Shown: positions 51,419-62,757, numbered from the stretch's first letter. The stretch is 64,000 nucleotides of DNA from Planctomycetota bacterium (GCA_016793245.1 JAEUHW010000026.1:28236-92235); one strand, 5' to 3'. Numbers and translations: made by a program. The notes: generated from the letters alone by a model not told the origin.

Positions 51419-53955
51419 GCGACGAGCCGTCTTCCATCTCCCTGCAGACGCCCGGTGACGAGCGGGGTGCCTTGCCCGCGTTGCTGCGCGAGCCCATCGC
51501 CTTGCCCGAGACGCTCTACGCGTTCCCGCTGCGGCGCGCCGTGGGTTTCCCCGGGCTCGTGATGCCGGTGCTCCTCGACACCGAGGAGGCGCGCTCGATC
51601 GTCGAGAAGGCGCGCGAGCAAGGGGAGCACTTGGCGCTGATCCTCCGCGAGGACCCGGACGCGAAGCAGCCGCTGCGGCAGGTGTGGCGCCGCATGGGCG
51701 TCCTCGTGCGCATCCACAAGGTGATGTCGCTGCCGGACGGGAACAAGAGCGCGCTCTGCCAAGGCATCGCGCGGCTCAAGGTGAAGGAGTTCGTCGAGGT
51801 CCGTCCGTTCCCGATCGTGAACGTGACCTATCCGCAGGACAAGGGCCGCCCGACGAAGACCACCGAGGCGCTCGCGCGGAACGTCCAGTTCCTGCTGAAG
51901 GCGATCGTCGAGAAGAACCCCAACTACGGAGACGAGTTCCAGGTCGCCGCGGTGAACATCGATCAGCACGGCGCGATGGCGGACTTCGCCGCCGCGTACT
52001 TCGTGCGCGAGGCGCTCGACAAGCAGAAGATCCTGGAGGAGCTCGAGCTCACGAAGCGCCTGCGCCTCGCGAACGAGATCCTGACGCGCGAGCGCGAGAT
52101 CCTGGAGCTCGGCGATCGCATCCAGCGCGAGATCCACGGCAAGATCGAGAAGGCGCAGAAGGAGTACTACCTCCGCGAGCAGATGAAGATCATCCGCCGC
52201 GAGCTGGGCGAGGAGAAGGACCGCGCCGAGCTCGAGCGCGAGACGCTGGAGAAGCGCATCGCCGAAGCGGGGATGCCCGAAGAGGTGGCGAAGCGCTCAC
52301 GCGAAGAGCTGGAGCGCCTCTCGACGATCCCCGTCGAGTCCGCCGAGTACTCGATGGTGCGCACCTATCTCGATTGGCTGTGCTCGCTGCCGTGGTCGAA
52401 GTCCTCCGAGGATCGCACGGACGTGAAGCTCGCCGAGAGCGTGCTCGAGGAGGATCACTTCGGTCTGCTAGAGGTGAAGGAGCGCATCCTGGAGTTCCTC
52501 GGCGTGCGCCAGCTCCGCCCGGGACACGCGGGGCCGATCCTCTGCTTGGTCGGGCCTCCCGGTGTCGGCAAGACCTCGCTCGGCCGCTCGATCGCGCGCG
52601 CGACGGGCCGCAAATTCGTGCGCTTCTCGCTGGGCGGCATGAGCGACGAGGCCGAGATCAAGGGGCATCGCCGCACCTACGTCGGCGCCATGCCCGGGCG
52701 CATCCTGCAGATGCTGCGCCAGGCCGGGACCAACAACCCGGTGATGATGCTCGACGAGCTCGACAAGCTCGGCCGCGACTTCCGCGGCGATCCGAGCTCG
52801 GCGTTGCTCGAGGTCTTGGATCCCGAGCAGAACACCGCGTTCCTCGATCACTATCTCGACGTGCCCTTCGACCTCTCCAAGGTGATGTTCGTCGCCACCG
52901 CGAACGTGCTGGAGCGCATCCCGATGCCGCTCCGCGATCGCATGGAGGTGATCGAGATCCCCGGCTACGTCACCGAGGAGAAGGTGCAGATCGCGAAGCG
53001 CTACCTCGTGCCGAAGCAGCTCGAGAATCACGGCTTGACCAAGCAGCAGCTCGAGATGCCGCTGCCGGCGCTGCGCGCGATCATCGATCACTACACGCGC
53101 GAGGCCGGGGTCCGCGGGCTCGAGAAGGCGATCGCCCGCATCGGCCGCAAGCACGCGCTCGCCGTGGCGCGGAAGAAGGGCACGAAGAAGCTGACCCTCA
53201 CCGCCGCCGATCTCTCGAAGCTCCTCGGCGCGCCGACCTACACCGAGGATCGCGAGCGCAAGGCCGATCGCCCCGGCGTCGTGCTCGGCCTCGCGTGGAC
53301 CGGCTACGGCGGTGATCTGCTCTTCATCGAGACGGTCGGCTGGAAGGGCTCGGGGCGCCTCTCGCGCACGGGCCGGCTCGGCGAGGTGATGGGGGAGTCG
53401 GTGCGCATCGCGTACGACTATCTCCGCGCGCACCACGACCGCTTCGACCTCGACGCCGAGGTGATGGAGAAGCTCGACCTCCACATCCACTTCCCCGCGG
53501 GCGCCGTGCCGAAGGACGGCCCGTCGGCGGGCATCACGATCACGACGGCGATCCTCTCGCTTTTGAAGGGCCGCGTGATCCGGCCTTCGCTGGCGATGAC
53601 CGGCGAGCTGACGCTCGTCGGCGAGGTGCTGCCGGTGGGCGGCATCCGCGAGAAGGTGCTCGTCGCGCGGCGCTTCGGCGTGAAGACACTGATCCTCCCG
53701 AAGCTGAACCAGAAGGACGTCGACGAGCTGCGGCCCGAGCTGATCCGCGGCCTGCGCTTCCACTACGTGAGCCGCTACGAAGAGGTCTTCGAGCACGCCT
53801 TCGCGCCGGGGAAGGATCGCCCGTTCCTGCCGGGGCCGAAGCCCGCCGGCGCGCCCGCCGGTGAGCCCGTGCCGCGCTCGGCGCCGTCGAGCCGCGAGAA
53901 GAAGAAGGCGCGTCGAGCTCCGGCGACCGTGCGGCGCACGAGGCCCTCGAGGTAG
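51415..53955 (+). CDS. lon: ATP-dependent protease Lon
   Basis: An 846-residue Lon protease that unfolds and degrades damaged or regulatory proteins in the cytosol. The N-terminal LON domain (about 30-230), a coiled-coil linker, the AAA+ module with Walker [10 protein letters not shown] (about 380) and Walker [12 protein letters not shown], and the C-terminal protease domain are in order. The Ser-Lys dyad is Ser704 in [11 protein letters not shown] and Lys747 in [11 protein letters not shown], spaced 43 residues as in E. coli Lon. A basic, proline-rich C-terminal tail (about 800-846) is extra. Met 51415 is chosen for the ATGA overlap with the SDR gene. Regulation is not visible. A stand-alone LON domain gene is at 2.4 kb. 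Confidence 0.95.
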   Translation: MSDEPSSISLQTPGDERGALPALLREPIALPETLYAFPLRRAVGFPGLVMPVLLDTEEARSIVEKAREQGEHLALILREDPDAKQPLRQVWRRMGVLVRIHKVMSLPDGNKSALCQGIARLKVKEFVEVRPFPIVNVTYPQDKGRPTKTTEALARNVQFLLKAIVEKNPNYGDEFQVAAVNIDQHGAMADFAAAYFVREALDKQKILEELELTKRLRLANEILTREREILELGDRIQREIHGKIEKAQKEYYLREQMKIIRRELGEEKDRAELERETLEKRIAEAGMPEEVAKRSREELERLSTIPVESAEYSMVRTYLDWLCSLPWSKSSEDRTDVKLAESVLEEDHFGLLEVKERILEFLGVRQLRPGHAGPILCLVGPPGVGKTSLGRSIARATGRKFVRFSLGGMSDEAEIKGHRRTYVGAMPGRILQMLRQAGTNNPVMMLDELDKLGRDFRGDPSSALLEVLDPEQNTAFLDHYLDVPFDLSKVMFVATANVLERIPMPLRDRMEVIEIPGYVTEEKVQIAKRYLVPKQLENHGLTKQQLEMPLPALRAIIDHYTREAGVRGLEKAIARIGRKHALAVARKKGTKKLTLTAADLSKLLGAPTYTEDRERKADRPGVVLGLAWTGYGGDLLFIETVGWKGSGRLSRTGRLGEVMGESVRIAYDYLRAHHDRFDLDAEVMEKLDLHIHFPAGAVPKDGPSAGITITTAILSLLKGRVIRPSLAMTGELTLVGEVLPVGGIREKVLVARRFGVKTLILPKLNQKDVDELRPELIRGLRFHYVSRYEEVFEHAFAPGKDRPFLPGPKPAGAPAGEPVPRSAPSSREKKKARRAPATVRRTRPSR

Positions 53956-53964
53956 GGGCTCTCG

Positions 53965-54576
53965 ATGCTGCGCTTCGACCCATCCGCGCTGCGCGCGCGC
54001 GAGATCTACGCCTTGATGATCGGCGCGATCGTGCCGCGCCCCATCGCGTTCGTGAGCACTCTCTCCGGGGACGGCGTCGCCAACTGCGCGCCGTTCTCCT
54101 ACTTCATGGGCGTCTCCTCGCAGCCGCCGATCCTCGCGATCTCGGTCGGCGTCCGGCGCGACGGACGGCCGAAGGACACCGCGGCAAACATCCGCGCGAC
54201 GGGGGAATTCGTGGTGAACGTCGTCGATGGCGCGCTCGCTCAGGCGTGCGTGCAGGCCTCCGCAGAGGTCGAGCCCGAGGTTGATGAGTTCCTCCTCGCC
54301 GGCCTGGAGAAGCTGCCTTCCGAGCTCGTGCGCCCGCCGCGCATCGCGCGCTCGCCGGTGCAGATGGAGTGCCGCCTCGAGCGCTGCCTCGAGATCGGCG
54401 AAGCGCCCCAGTACTTGATCCTTGGCGAGGTGCTGCGCTTCCACGTCGCGGAGCGCGTGTGGAAGGACGGCGCGATCGATGTGCGCGCGCTCGATCCGCT
54501 CGGGCGCCTCGGCGGCGAGCTCTACGCGCATCAGCGCGAGCCCTTCGCGATCCCGCGACCGGAGCGCGTGCGATGA
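53965..54576 (+). CDS. Flavin reductase-like (FMN-binding split-barrel) protein
   Basis: A 203-residue protein of the flavin reductase-like family. Recognisable segments are RPIAFVSTLSGDGVANCAPFSYF, the conserved KDTAANIRATGEFVVNV and a late region that usually binds FMN. Members are NAD(P)H:FMN reductases or FMN-binding proteins serving monooxygenases. There is no monooxygenase nearby. Met 53965 follows the lon stop by nine bases, and the stop overlaps the next gene's ATG (ATGA). The three genes lon, this one and the next form an apparent operon. Confidence 0.85.
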   Translation: MLRFDPSALRAREIYALMIGAIVPRPIAFVSTLSGDGVANCAPFSYFMGVSSQPPILAISVGVRRDGRPKDTAANIRATGEFVVNVVDGALAQACVQASAEVEPEVDEFLLAGLEKLPSELVRPPRIARSPVQMECRLERCLEIGEAPQYLILGEVLRFHVAERVWKDGAIDVRALDPLGRLGGELYAHQREPFAIPRPERVR

Positions 54577-55310
54577 GCGCCGCGCGCTGGGAGCTCTACT
54601 TGATCGAGACCGACGGCGGTCCCGCGTGCATCTCCGTGAACCTCGAGTTCGAGCAGAGCGCGCCGCTCGCCGAGCTGCCGCGACTGCACTGGGTGCAGAC
54701 ATCGCCGCTGCCGGAGTCGGTGGGAGCCGCGAGCAAGGCGCACGAGGCGCGCGAAGATCGCTTGCACGAGATCTTTGGCGCGGCGGGTGCTTGCGCCGTC
54801 GGCAGCATCGCCTCGCGCGAACGCCGCGAGCTCTACTGGTACTCGCGGCACGGCGTGGCGCCGGAGGAGCTGCGAGCAGCACTCGCCGGCCCGCCGACGT
54901 GGCGGCATGGCGTCGACGAAGACCCGCAGTGGCAGCACTACCGCAAGGTGCTCTTGCCAAGCGAAGAGGACCGTCGCCGCATGCAGATCGTCCGCGCGCT
55001 CACGGCCCTCGCCGAGCGCGGCGACCTGCTCGAGGCCGAGCGCCCCGTCGAGTACCGCGCCGCGTTCGGCTGCCGCGCGGACGCGGAGCGCTTCCTCCGC
55101 CAGGCCAGCGAGGCCGGCTTCCGCGCGGTGGCTCAGCCCATATCCGCGTCCGGAGTGTGGCGCGCGAGGGTCGTGATGCGGCACTCGCTCTCGTTGGCCG
55201 AGCTCGCGCCGAGGATCGAGCAGATCGGCACCCTCGCCGCCGCGTACGACGGCCGCTACGAGGGCTTCGACACGCACGCCGTGCAGTTGAAGAACGACGG
55301 GCGCGCCTGA
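54573..55310 (+). CDS. DUF695-like/RraB-like protein
   Basis: A 245-residue cytosolic protein. The first half (ARWELYLIETDGGPACISVNL, LHWVQTSPLPESVG, LYWYSRHG) follows the pattern of DUF695-type domains. The second half (RPVEYRAAFGCRADAERFLRQ, and LSLAELAPRIEQIG) resembles the RraB/RNase E-inhibitor fold (formerly DUF1260), where two alpha-beta repeats form the domain. The start overlaps the flavin-reductase-like stop (ATGA), indicating coupling. RraB of gamma-proteobacteria binds RNase E; whether this one acts on RNA decay is not shown. It has no membrane segment or catalytic motif. Confidence 0.65.
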   Translation: MSAARWELYLIETDGGPACISVNLEFEQSAPLAELPRLHWVQTSPLPESVGAASKAHEAREDRLHEIFGAAGACAVGSIASRERRELYWYSRHGVAPEELRAALAGPPTWRHGVDEDPQWQHYRKVLLPSEEDRRRMQIVRALTALAERGDLLEAERPVEYRAAFGCRADAERFLRQASEAGFRAVAQPISASGVWRARVVMRHSLSLAELAPRIEQIGTLAAAYDGRYEGFDTHAVQLKNDGRA

Positions 55311-55429
55311 GCTTCGCAGGTGCTCCGATGCGGGAGTCCTGGCGCCGTCTTCACATGATCTTCATCTTGGCCACCTAGCCTCCCGGCCCTCGAGGCCCGC
55401 AGCTAACCCGGCCTCGCGAGGAGCATTGG

Positions 55430-56428
55430 ATGAACCTGTTCTCGAAGATCGCAGCGCTCGCGCTCTTGCTCGTGAGCGCCACCCCCGTCGGCGCCCAGAC
55501 GAAGGTCGACTCCCGCTATCCCGCCTACCAGAAGGTCGACGGGATCGCCGGCAACATGAAGAGCGTCGGCTCCGACACGATGAACAACCTGATGACGCTC
55601 TGGAGCGAGGGCTTCGCTCGCTACTACCCGAACGTCGCGGTCGAGGTCGAGGGCAAGGGCTCGGGCAGCGCGCCCGTCGCGCTGATCGAAGGCGTCGCGA
55701 CCTTCGGCCCGATGAGCCGCCCGATGAAGCAGAAGGAGCTCGACGACTTCGAGAAGAAGTTCGGCTACAAGCCGATCGCGATGCGCACCAGCATCGACAT
55801 GCTGGCCGTCTTCGTGCACCGCGATAACCCCGTCGCCAAGACCGGTCTCACGCTGGCGCAGGTCGATGCGATCTTCTCGCAGTCGCGGAAGGGCGGCCTC
55901 GCGACCGACATCCGCACCTGGGGCGACCTCGGCCTGAAGGGCGAGTGGGCCGCGAAGCCGATCAGCGTCTACGGCCGCAACTCCGCTTCCGGAACCTACG
56001 GCTACTTCAAGGAGCACGCGCTGAAGAACGGCGACTTCAAGAACACCGTGAAGGAGCAGCCGGGCTCGTCGGCCGTCGTGCAGGGCGTCGCCAGCGACAA
56101 GTACGCGATCGGGTACAGCGGCATCGGCTACAAGACCGCGGACGTGCTCGCGGTGCCCTTGGCCGTGGATGGCGATAGCGACTTCGTGCCGGCCGACGCC
56201 GAGCACGTGAAGGACTACCCGCTGGCGCGCTATCTCCTCGTCTACCTGAACTACAAGCCGCTGAGCCAGCTCGATCCGCTGCGCGCGGAGTTCCTCCGCT
56301 ACGTCTTCAGCGCCGAGGGCCAGCAGGACGTGATCCGCGGGGAGTACCTGCCGGTGGGCGCCCAGATCGCACAAGAAGACCTGGCGAAGGTCGGACTGAA
56401 GCTGGCGCTCCGCGAGCCGAAGAAGTGA
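55430..56428 (+). CDS. pstS: Phosphate ABC transporter substrate-binding protein
   Basis: A 332-residue periplasmic phosphate-binding protein, the capture subunit of the Pst high-affinity importer. Signal peptide 1-22 (ends VGAQ). Phosphate-contact motifs are VGSDTM near residue 46, GKGSGSAPVALIEG near 85 and RNSASGTYG near 185. The late LSQLDPLRAEFLRYV is also typical. It starts at Met 55430, with a ribosome site GCGAGGAG just upstream. It precedes pstC by 161 bases, with pstA and pstB after it. There is no visible PHO-box. Confidence 0.93.
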   Translation: MNLFSKIAALALLLVSATPVGAQTKVDSRYPAYQKVDGIAGNMKSVGSDTMNNLMTLWSEGFARYYPNVAVEVEGKGSGSAPVALIEGVATFGPMSRPMKQKELDDFEKKFGYKPIAMRTSIDMLAVFVHRDNPVAKTGLTLAQVDAIFSQSRKGGLATDIRTWGDLGLKGEWAAKPISVYGRNSASGTYGYFKEHALKNGDFKNTVKEQPGSSAVVQGVASDKYAIGYSGIGYKTADVLAVPLAVDGDSDFVPADAEHVKDYPLARYLLVYLNYKPLSQLDPLRAEFLRYVFSAEGQQDVIRGEYLPVGAQIAQEDLAKVGLKLALREPKK

Positions 56429-56589
56429 AGCTCTCCCGAACGGGGCGACGGTCGAGGGGCTAGGGCTGCCTCGCGCGCCCCGTCCCTCGGACCTCCCTCC
56501 GTCCGCGCTCGACGCGCGCGCGGGCTCCGAGCTACGCTCTCCCGCCCGCCGCGCCGCATCCGCCGTCCCCCTCGCGGCTCTCGCACCGC

Positions 56590-59460
56590 ATGCCGAACCC
56601 GACCGACAGCCAGCCCTCCGCGACCTTCACCGGGAGGCAGCGCCGGCGCCGCACGGCACGCGCTGTGGTGCTCGCCGATCACGCGGCCAAGTTCTGCGTG
56701 CACCTCGGCGGCTACGGGACCATCGCGGCGGTGCTCGTGATGGCGTTCTTCTTCCTCTCCGTCGTGCTGCCGCTCTTCACCAGCGGCCGCGTGGAGTCGG
56801 TGGGGGCGCCCGCGATGCGCTGGAACGGCGCGGCACCTCTGGCGCTCGGGACCGATGAGTACCAGCGCTTGGGCTGGGCCGTCCTGCCGGAAGGTGTGCT
56901 GGAGGTCTTCGATCTCGAGCAAGGCCGAACCGTCGAGCGCTACGCGCTCGGAGGCGAAGGGCGCACGCTTCGCGCCGCGAGCGCTGGCGAGCGCGGAGGC
57001 GAGCTGGTCTTCGGCTTCTCCGACGGCTCCGTGCAGATCGCGACCATCGGCTTCGAGGTCGCTTACCGCGAGCGCAGCGCCTTCGAAGGGCGCTTCGCGG
57101 CGCTGGAGGGCGGCGCGGGCGCGGTCGTCGAGTGGCGCGAACCCACCCCCGATGGCTCGAGCGAGCACGTCCTCCGCGGCTGGGTCGAGGGAGGCGAGAA
57201 CCGCACGCTCCGCCTGCTGCAGGCGAGCCTGGCGCTCTCGCCGCTGAAGAGCCTCGGCAGCGCGCCGGTGACGAGGATCGATCACACCGTGAAGTCGGAC
57301 AACGGCGTCGTCGTCGCGGCGCTGCTCGGCGAAGGTGTGTCGGCCGAGCTCGTGATCGTCACCGCGCGCGTGCAGGCGAACCTGACCAGCGGCGAGGAAG
57401 AGCTGCGCTTCGGCCGCGTGCTGCGCCCCGCGCGACCGGCCGAGCACGCGAGTGAGCTGCCGCTCGTCGCGCACGTCGTCGGCCAAGGCGGCAACGTCCT
57501 GCTCGTTCATGAGAGCGGGCTCGCGCTGCGCTACAAGCTCGAGTCCGGCAAGGAGCCGCGCGTCCTCGAGACCTGCGACCTGGCGCCCGAGGACGGGGAG
57601 CGTGTCGCGACGACGGCGTTCCTGCTCGGCGGCGAGACGCTACTGGTCGGCGGCTCCGGTGGCCGCGTGAGCGGTTGGTTCCTGGCGCCGATCGAGCCGG
57701 GACCGGCGGGCTTCGAAGTGCTCGCGCACGGCGAGCAGAACTGGCTCTTCCGCGCGGGCTCTCCCGCGCTGGCGGAGTTCCGCCGCACGGGAGAGCGCGC
57801 GAGCTTCGTCGAGCGCGAAGGTGCGGCGCTGAACGGCGGGATCTTGCGCGCTCCCGACGAGAAGACGATGGCGGCGTGGCTCGCGCTGCGCACCGACGAC
57901 GGCTTCCGCTACGTCTCCGCCAAGCAGTATCGCGCCCATGGCTCCGGGCCGGCGATCGCGGCGTTCGCGCCTTCGCCGCGCGGCCGCGTCTTCGCCTGCG
58001 CGGATGCGAGCGGCGAGATCCGCTTGCTGCACGGCACGAGCGAGAAGGAGATCGCGGTGTTCGCGAGCGCGAGCGGTGCCGCGCCGGGTGCGCTCGCGAT
58101 CACGCCGAAGGAGAACGGGCTCTGCGCCGCGGGTGCTTCCGGCATCGAGCGCTGGGCTTTCGATCCCGGCTTCGCCGGCATCACGCTGGGCACGCTCTTC
58201 CGTCCGGTCTGGTACGAGAACTACCCCACGCCGATCCACATGTGGCAGTCGTCGGCGGGCGAGGACTCCGCGGAGCCGAAGCTCGGCCTCTGGCCGCTCG
58301 TCTTCGGCACCTTGAAGGCGACGCTCTACTCGATGCTGATCGCCGTGCCGCTCGCGTTGCTCGCCGCGATCTTCACCAGCGAGTTCCTCTCGGCGCGCGC
58401 GAAGGCGCGAGTGAAGCCGACGATCGAGCTCATGGCCTCGCTGCCGAGCGTGGTGCTGGGCTTCCTCGCGGCGCTCGTGTTCGCGCCCTTCGTCGAGCAG
58501 CACCTGGCCGGCATCTTCGCGACCTTCTTCGCTCTGCCGCTCTGCCTCTTGCTGGGCGCGTTCTTATGGCAGCTCCTGCCGCGCGACTACGCCGCGAAGA
58601 AGGCGGGCTATCGCTTGCCGCTCATGGCGCTCGTCGCACTTCCGCTCTCGCTCGGCGCGGGCCTCCTCGTCGTCGGCCCGCTGCTCGATGCCGCGCTGTT
58701 CGATGGCGGTCTGCGCTACTGGCTCGACGGTTCCCATCAAGTGCCGGTGCAGGGCTCGCCGTTCGGAGGTTGGCTCTTCCTCAGCCTGCCGTTCTCGGGG
58801 CTCGCCGTGGCCTGGGCGGGTGGTTGGCTCGCGCGTCGCTCGACGCCGCCCGTGAGCCATCGCGCGCAAGCGCTGCGCAGCTTGCTCGCGTTCGCCGGCG
58901 GTCTCGCGCTCGCCGCGCTGCTCGCGGCAGGTGCCGCGGCGCTGCTCTCCTCGCTCGGTGACCTCCGCGGCGCGGGCTCGGTGATCGACACCTACGACAC
59001 GCGGAACGCCTTGGTCGTCGGCTTCGTCATGGGCTTCGCCATCGTCCCGATCGTGTACACGATCGCCGAAGATGCGCTCTCCAGCGTTCCGGGGCACTTG
59101 CGCGGAGCCTCCCTCGGCGCGGGCGCGACGACGTGGCAAACCGCCGTGCGCGTCGTGATCCCGACCGCGATGAGCGGGCTCTTCTCCGCGTGCATGATCG
59201 GCCTGGGACGCGCCGTCGGCGAGACGATGATCGTGCTCATGGCCGCGGGCAGCACGCCGGTCCTCGACCTCAATCTCTTCAACGGCTTCCGCACGCTCTC
59301 CGCGAACATCGCGACCGAGCTGCCCGAAGCCGTCCAAGGCAGCGCGCACTACCGCACGCTCTTCCTCGCCGCGCTCGTGCTCTTCGCGATGACCTTCGTG
59401 CTGAACTCCGTCGCCGAATCGGTGCGCCAGCGCTTCCGCAAGCGAGCGTTCGAGCTGTGA
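56590..59460 (+). CDS. pstC: Phosphate ABC transporter permease PstC with large periplasmic domain
   Basis: A 956-residue permease, far longer than E. coli PstC (319). An N-terminal membrane helix (about 40-62, [20 protein letters not shown]) precedes about 480 residues with strand-rich, propeller-like sequence ([40 protein letters not shown]). The typical permease follows from about 565, with the EAA-like cytoplasmic loop near [17 protein letters not shown] and [13 protein letters not shown] further insertion of helices lies at about 685-800. Long PstC forms with an extracytoplasmic beta domain occur in other proteobacteria. It follows pstS by 161 bases and overlaps pstA's GTG by four bases. 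Confidence 0.88.
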   Translation: MPNPTDSQPSATFTGRQRRRRTARAVVLADHAAKFCVHLGGYGTIAAVLVMAFFFLSVVLPLFTSGRVESVGAPAMRWNGAAPLALGTDEYQRLGWAVLPEGVLEVFDLEQGRTVERYALGGEGRTLRAASAGERGGELVFGFSDGSVQIATIGFEVAYRERSAFEGRFAALEGGAGAVVEWREPTPDGSSEHVLRGWVEGGENRTLRLLQASLALSPLKSLGSAPVTRIDHTVKSDNGVVVAALLGEGVSAELVIVTARVQANLTSGEEELRFGRVLRPARPAEHASELPLVAHVVGQGGNVLLVHESGLALRYKLESGKEPRVLETCDLAPEDGERVATTAFLLGGETLLVGGSGGRVSGWFLAPIEPGPAGFEVLAHGEQNWLFRAGSPALAEFRRTGERASFVEREGAALNGGILRAPDEKTMAAWLALRTDDGFRYVSAKQYRAHGSGPAIAAFAPSPRGRVFACADASGEIRLLHGTSEKEIAVFASASGAAPGALAITPKENGLCAAGASGIERWAFDPGFAGITLGTLFRPVWYENYPTPIHMWQSSAGEDSAEPKLGLWPLVFGTLKATLYSMLIAVPLALLAAIFTSEFLSARAKARVKPTIELMASLPSVVLGFLAALVFAPFVEQHLAGIFATFFALPLCLLLGAFLWQLLPRDYAAKKAGYRLPLMALVALPLSLGAGLLVVGPLLDAALFDGGLRYWLDGSHQVPVQGSPFGGWLFLSLPFSGLAVAWAGGWLARRSTPPVSHRAQALRSLLAFAGGLALAALLAAGAAALLSSLGDLRGAGSVIDTYDTRNALVVGFVMGFAIVPIVYTIAEDALSSVPGHLRGASLGAGATTWQTAVRVVIPTAMSGLFSACMIGLGRAVGETMIVLMAAGSTPVLDLNLFNGFRTLSANIATELPEAVQGSAHYRTLFLAALVLFAMTFVLNSVAESVRQRFRKRAFEL

Positions 59461-61703
59461 GCCGCGCCGAGGAGACCTTGCGGCCGCCGACGCCGCGTGC
59501 CGCCGCCGAGCCGAGCGCCGCGACGCCGCCGGAGGCTCGTGCATCCGACGGTGTGTCCATGGCGGAAGCTCTCTCCGGGCCGAAGCGCCGTCGCCCGCGC
59601 GCTCGCGTTGGTCTCAGCGCGCACGGCGAGCCGCAGCAGTGGCTGACCGGCGGCGCGCTGGTGATCGCGCTGGCGATGGTGGCGGGGCTCCTGACGCTCA
59701 TCGTCACGCAAGGGCTGCGCACCTTCTGGCCCGGGCCGCTCTTGCGCCTCGAGACCTACGATGGGCGAACGGTGCTCGGCGAGCCTGCGCGCGCGGAGGA
59801 GTTCGCGCTGACGAAGGAGCTCTACGCGGCGCTGCCGGAGGCGGTGCGCGCGGCGAGCGGCGCGCCCTTCGGCGGTCGTGCACCGGAGGAGCTGCCGGAG
59901 GGCGCGACCGAGCTCGCGCATCGCCGCCTCCTGCGCACGGGCAACTTCGATCTCACCGAGAGCCACTACACGTGGGTCGCGGACGCCGAGGTGCGCGCGA
60001 GCGAGGAGCTCACCTGGGGCCTCGTGATCGAGCGCCAGAAGAACGGGCGCTTCTACGGCGAGCCGCTCGCGTTCCTCGAGCTCGAGCCCTTCGATCTCGG
60101 CGGCCGGACGCTCGAGGAGCTGCGCGCGAATCAGCCCGAGCAGCGCGTGCTCGCGACGCGCGATCGCGGACGGAGCCAGCTCTTGCTCGCTCTGCGCGAC
60201 GTGCAGGATGGCGATGCGGTGATCGCGCGCGTCGCGCGCGCCGTCGAGGGCGCCGAAGAGGCTTGGAAGCGCTTCGGCGAGGTGCACGGCCCGGCCGTGT
60301 CGCTGCTCGCGGAGCGCCGAGCTCTCGAGAAGACCGAGATCGGGCGGCTCAACGCCGAGCAGGAGTCCGCGCGCCTCGCGGTGGTGCAGGCGCGCCTCGA
60401 CGTGGGTGCGGGCTCCGCGGAGGAGCAGGACGCGCAGCGCGCGTTCGAGCGCCTGAAGATCGAGCAGGGCGCGCGCCTCGCGGAGATCGAGGCCCGCGTC
60501 GAGGAGATCGAGCGCGAGCACGCGCGCTACGCGCTGCTCCTGCGCACGTCGCAAGGCGAGACGAAGGCGCTCGCGCCGGCGGAGATCACGATCGCCTATC
60601 CTGCGAACCAGCTCACGTTCTTCGGCCGCCTCGGCATCTGGTGCGAGCGCGCGGTCGAGTTCCTGACCGGCGATCCGCGCGAGGCCAACACCGAGGGCGG
60701 CGTCGTGCCGGCGATCTTCGGCACGGTGGTGATGACGCTGCTCATGTGCCTCGCTGTCGTGCCCTTCGGCGTGCTCGCGGCGCTCTATCTCCGCGAGTAC
60801 GCGCGGCGCGGTCCGATCGTGACGGCGGTGCGCATCGCGGTGAACAACCTGGCCGGCGTGCCGAGCATCGTGTACGGCGTCTTCGGCCTCGGCTTCTTCT
60901 GCTACGGCTTCGGCAAGTACATCGACGGCGGTCCGCAGCGCGGGCTCGGCATCGAGGTCTGGAGTCCGGTGACGTGGACCACGAGCGCGATCGCGCTGCT
61001 CGTGTTGATCGCCGGTGCCGTGATCCTGGGCACTCGCTCGTCCAGCTCGCGCGCGCGCGGCGCCACGGCGAAGACGCGCTGGTTCGCCCGCGCCGCTTCC
61101 GCGGCGTGGCTCCTCAGCGCGGTGCTCTTCGTGCTGCTCGTCCTGAAGACGCCGTTCTTCGGCGGCTTCTACGAAGCGCGGCTCGAGGAAGGCCAGCCCA
61201 CCTTCGGCACGAGCGGTCTGCTCTGGGCTTCGCTCACGCTGGCGCTGCTCACGCTGCCGGTCGTCATCGTGTCGACCGAAGAAGCGCTGGCCGCGGTGCC
61301 GAGCTCGATGCGCGAAGGCTCCTACGCCTGCGGCGCGAGCAAGTGGCAGACGATCCGGCGCATCGTGCTGCCCCGGGCGTTGCCCGGCATCCTGACGGGC
61401 GCCATCCTCGCCATGGCGCGCGGCGCCGGCGAAGTCGCGCCGCTCATGCTCGTCGGGGTGATGAAGCTCTCGCAGAAGCTCGCGATCGACAGCGTGTTCC
61501 CCTACGTGCACCCCGAGCGCTCGTTCATGCACCTGGGCTTCAACATCTACGATGTCGGGTTCCAGAGCCAGAACGCCGAGGCGGGCAAGGCGATCGTGTT
61601 CACGACGACCCTGCTGCTCGTCGCGATCATCGCGACCTTGAACCTCTTCGCGATCTGGCTGCGCGGCCGTCTGCGTCGGCGCTTCGTCGATGGCGCGTTC
61701 TAG
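59457..61703 (+). CDS. pstA: Phosphate ABC transporter permease PstA with large periplasmic domain
   Basis: A 748-residue permease with GTG start at 59457 overlapping the pstC stop (GTGA); a Met at 59559 is an alternative. A cytoplasmic, basic N-terminus leads to the first helix (about 64-85, [18 protein letters not shown]). A charged region then runs to about 400 and includes a long coiled coil (about 280-365, [20 protein letters not shown]). The ABC permease domain with its helices covers about 415-748; [20 protein letters not shown] and the following [13 protein letters not shown] carry the EAA-like contact to PstB. Extended PstA forms are known elsewhere. It is followed by pstB after 14 bases. 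Confidence 0.88.
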   Translation: MSRAEETLRPPTPRAAAEPSAATPPEARASDGVSMAEALSGPKRRRPRARVGLSAHGEPQQWLTGGALVIALAMVAGLLTLIVTQGLRTFWPGPLLRLETYDGRTVLGEPARAEEFALTKELYAALPEAVRAASGAPFGGRAPEELPEGATELAHRRLLRTGNFDLTESHYTWVADAEVRASEELTWGLVIERQKNGRFYGEPLAFLELEPFDLGGRTLEELRANQPEQRVLATRDRGRSQLLLALRDVQDGDAVIARVARAVEGAEEAWKRFGEVHGPAVSLLAERRALEKTEIGRLNAEQESARLAVVQARLDVGAGSAEEQDAQRAFERLKIEQGARLAEIEARVEEIEREHARYALLLRTSQGETKALAPAEITIAYPANQLTFFGRLGIWCERAVEFLTGDPREANTEGGVVPAIFGTVVMTLLMCLAVVPFGVLAALYLREYARRGPIVTAVRIAVNNLAGVPSIVYGVFGLGFFCYGFGKYIDGGPQRGLGIEVWSPVTWTTSAIALLVLIAGAVILGTRSSSSRARGATAKTRWFARAASAAWLLSAVLFVLLVLKTPFFGGFYEARLEEGQPTFGTSGLLWASLTLALLTLPVVIVSTEEALAAVPSSMREGSYACGASKWQTIRRIVLPRALPGILTGAILAMARGAGEVAPLMLVGVMKLSQKLAIDSVFPYVHPERSFMHLGFNIYDVGFQSQNAEAGKAIVFTTTLLLVAIIATLNLFAIWLRGRLRRRFVDGAF

Positions 61704-61717
61704 CGCTCCGAGCGAAC

Positions 61718-62671
61718 ATGGCCTCTCGCAAACCCAACCGCGCTGCTCTCCCTCTCCCCGTGCGCTCTCCCGAGCTCGCGCCGCAATCACCCTCCGCACC
61801 TCCGCGACCCATGCCCGTCGTCCGCGATGGCGAGATCCAGTTCCAAGGCGGCCGCCTCGCCGCGATCACGCGCGGCGAGAAGGTCCCGCCGGAATACCAC
61901 CGCGAAGTGCTCGAGGCGCCCGCGGTCCTGGAGATCGAGGACTTCAATCTCTGGTACGGCGCGAAGCAGGCGCTGCATTCGATCTCGCTGAAGGTCCCGG
62001 CCGGCAAGGTCACCGCGTTGATCGGGCCCTCGGGCTGCGGCAAGTCCACGCTGCTCCGCAGCGTGAACCGCCTGAACGATCTCGTCGGCTCCGTGCGCAT
62101 CACGGGCGACATGCGCCTCCAGGGCGACTCCATCTACTCGCCCGGCGTCGACGTCGTGCAGCTCCGCAAGCGCATGGGGATGGTGTTCCAGAAGCCGAAC
62201 CCGTTCCCGATGAGCATGTACGAGAACGTGGTCTATCCTCTGCGCGTCGACGGCGAGCGGAACCGCGCCGTGCTCGACGAGGTCTGCGAGCGGAGCCTCC
62301 GCGGCGCGTTCCTCTGGGACGAGGTGAAGGACCGCTTGAAGGAGAGCGCCCTCGGCCTCTCCGGCGGCCAGCAGCAGCGCCTCTGCATCGCGCGCGCCAT
62401 CGCCGCTGAGCCCGAGGTCCTGCTCATGGACGAGCCCTGCTCCGCGCTCGACCCGATCGCCACCGGCAAGATCGAGGACCTGATCGACGAGCTCCGCGGC
62501 GAGTACACGATCTTGATCGTGACCCACAACATGCAGCAGGCCGCGCGCGCGAGCGACAACTGCGCGCTCATGTACCTCGGGCGCATCGTCGAGTATGGGC
62601 CGACGGATGCGATCTTCCAGAAGCCGCGGCTGAAGGAGACCGAGGACTATGTTACTGGCCGCTTCGGCTAA
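61718..62671 (+). CDS. pstB: Phosphate ABC transporter ATP-binding protein
   Basis: A 317-residue ATPase that drives phosphate import. Walker [10 protein letters not shown] is at about 103-111, the Q-loop in VFQKPNPFP, the signature LSGGQQQRL, Walker [14 protein letters not shown] and the H-loop VTHNMQQA. Residues 1-68 are an extension over E. coli PstB (257). Met 61718 is chosen because it follows pstA by 14 bases; Met 61810 would shorten it to about 286. Its last codons and stop (VTGRFG then TAA) lie in the first of three 36-bp hairpin repeats. No phoU or phoB/phoR is in view downstream. Confidence 0.95.
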   Translation: MASRKPNRAALPLPVRSPELAPQSPSAPPRPMPVVRDGEIQFQGGRLAAITRGEKVPPEYHREVLEAPAVLEIEDFNLWYGAKQALHSISLKVPAGKVTALIGPSGCGKSTLLRSVNRLNDLVGSVRITGDMRLQGDSIYSPGVDVVQLRKRMGMVFQKPNPFPMSMYENVVYPLRVDGERNRAVLDEVCERSLRGAFLWDEVKDRLKESALGLSGGQQQRLCIARAIAAEPEVLLMDEPCSALDPIATGKIEDLIDELRGEYTILIVTHNMQQAARASDNCALMYLGRIVEYGPTDAIFQKPRLKETEDYVTGRFG

Positions 62672-62757
62672 GGCCGAAGCGAGCGTGTTACTGGCCGCTT
62701 CGGCTAAGGCCGAAGCGAGCGCGTTACTGGCCGCTTCGGCTGACGCCGAAGCGAGCG
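62650..62757 (+). repeat. Three tandem 36-bp hairpin units overlapping the pstB stop
   Basis: Three head-to-tail 36-bp copies (62650-62685, 62686-62721, 62722-62757). The second is identical to the first, and the third differs at a few bases. Each holds the inverted arms CGCTTCGGC and GCCGAAGCG with a four-base loop, TAAG in the first two and TGAC in the third, so stems are conserved while the loop changes. The TAA of pstB is inside the first loop region. The role could be mRNA 3'-end structure or termination. No T-run is present. There are no spacers, so this is not a CRISPR. Confidence 0.9.

Noticed and set aside
48802..53955. Very long plus-strand frame (1717 codons) that would extend Lon far upstream
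   Set aside because: The added part is antisense to the FG-GAP gene and out of frame with the SDR gene. Lon begins at 51415 with the usual N-domain.
62650..62757. CRISPR-like array at the pstB 3' end
   Set aside because: Copies are directly adjacent with no spacers and only three units; there are no cas genes.
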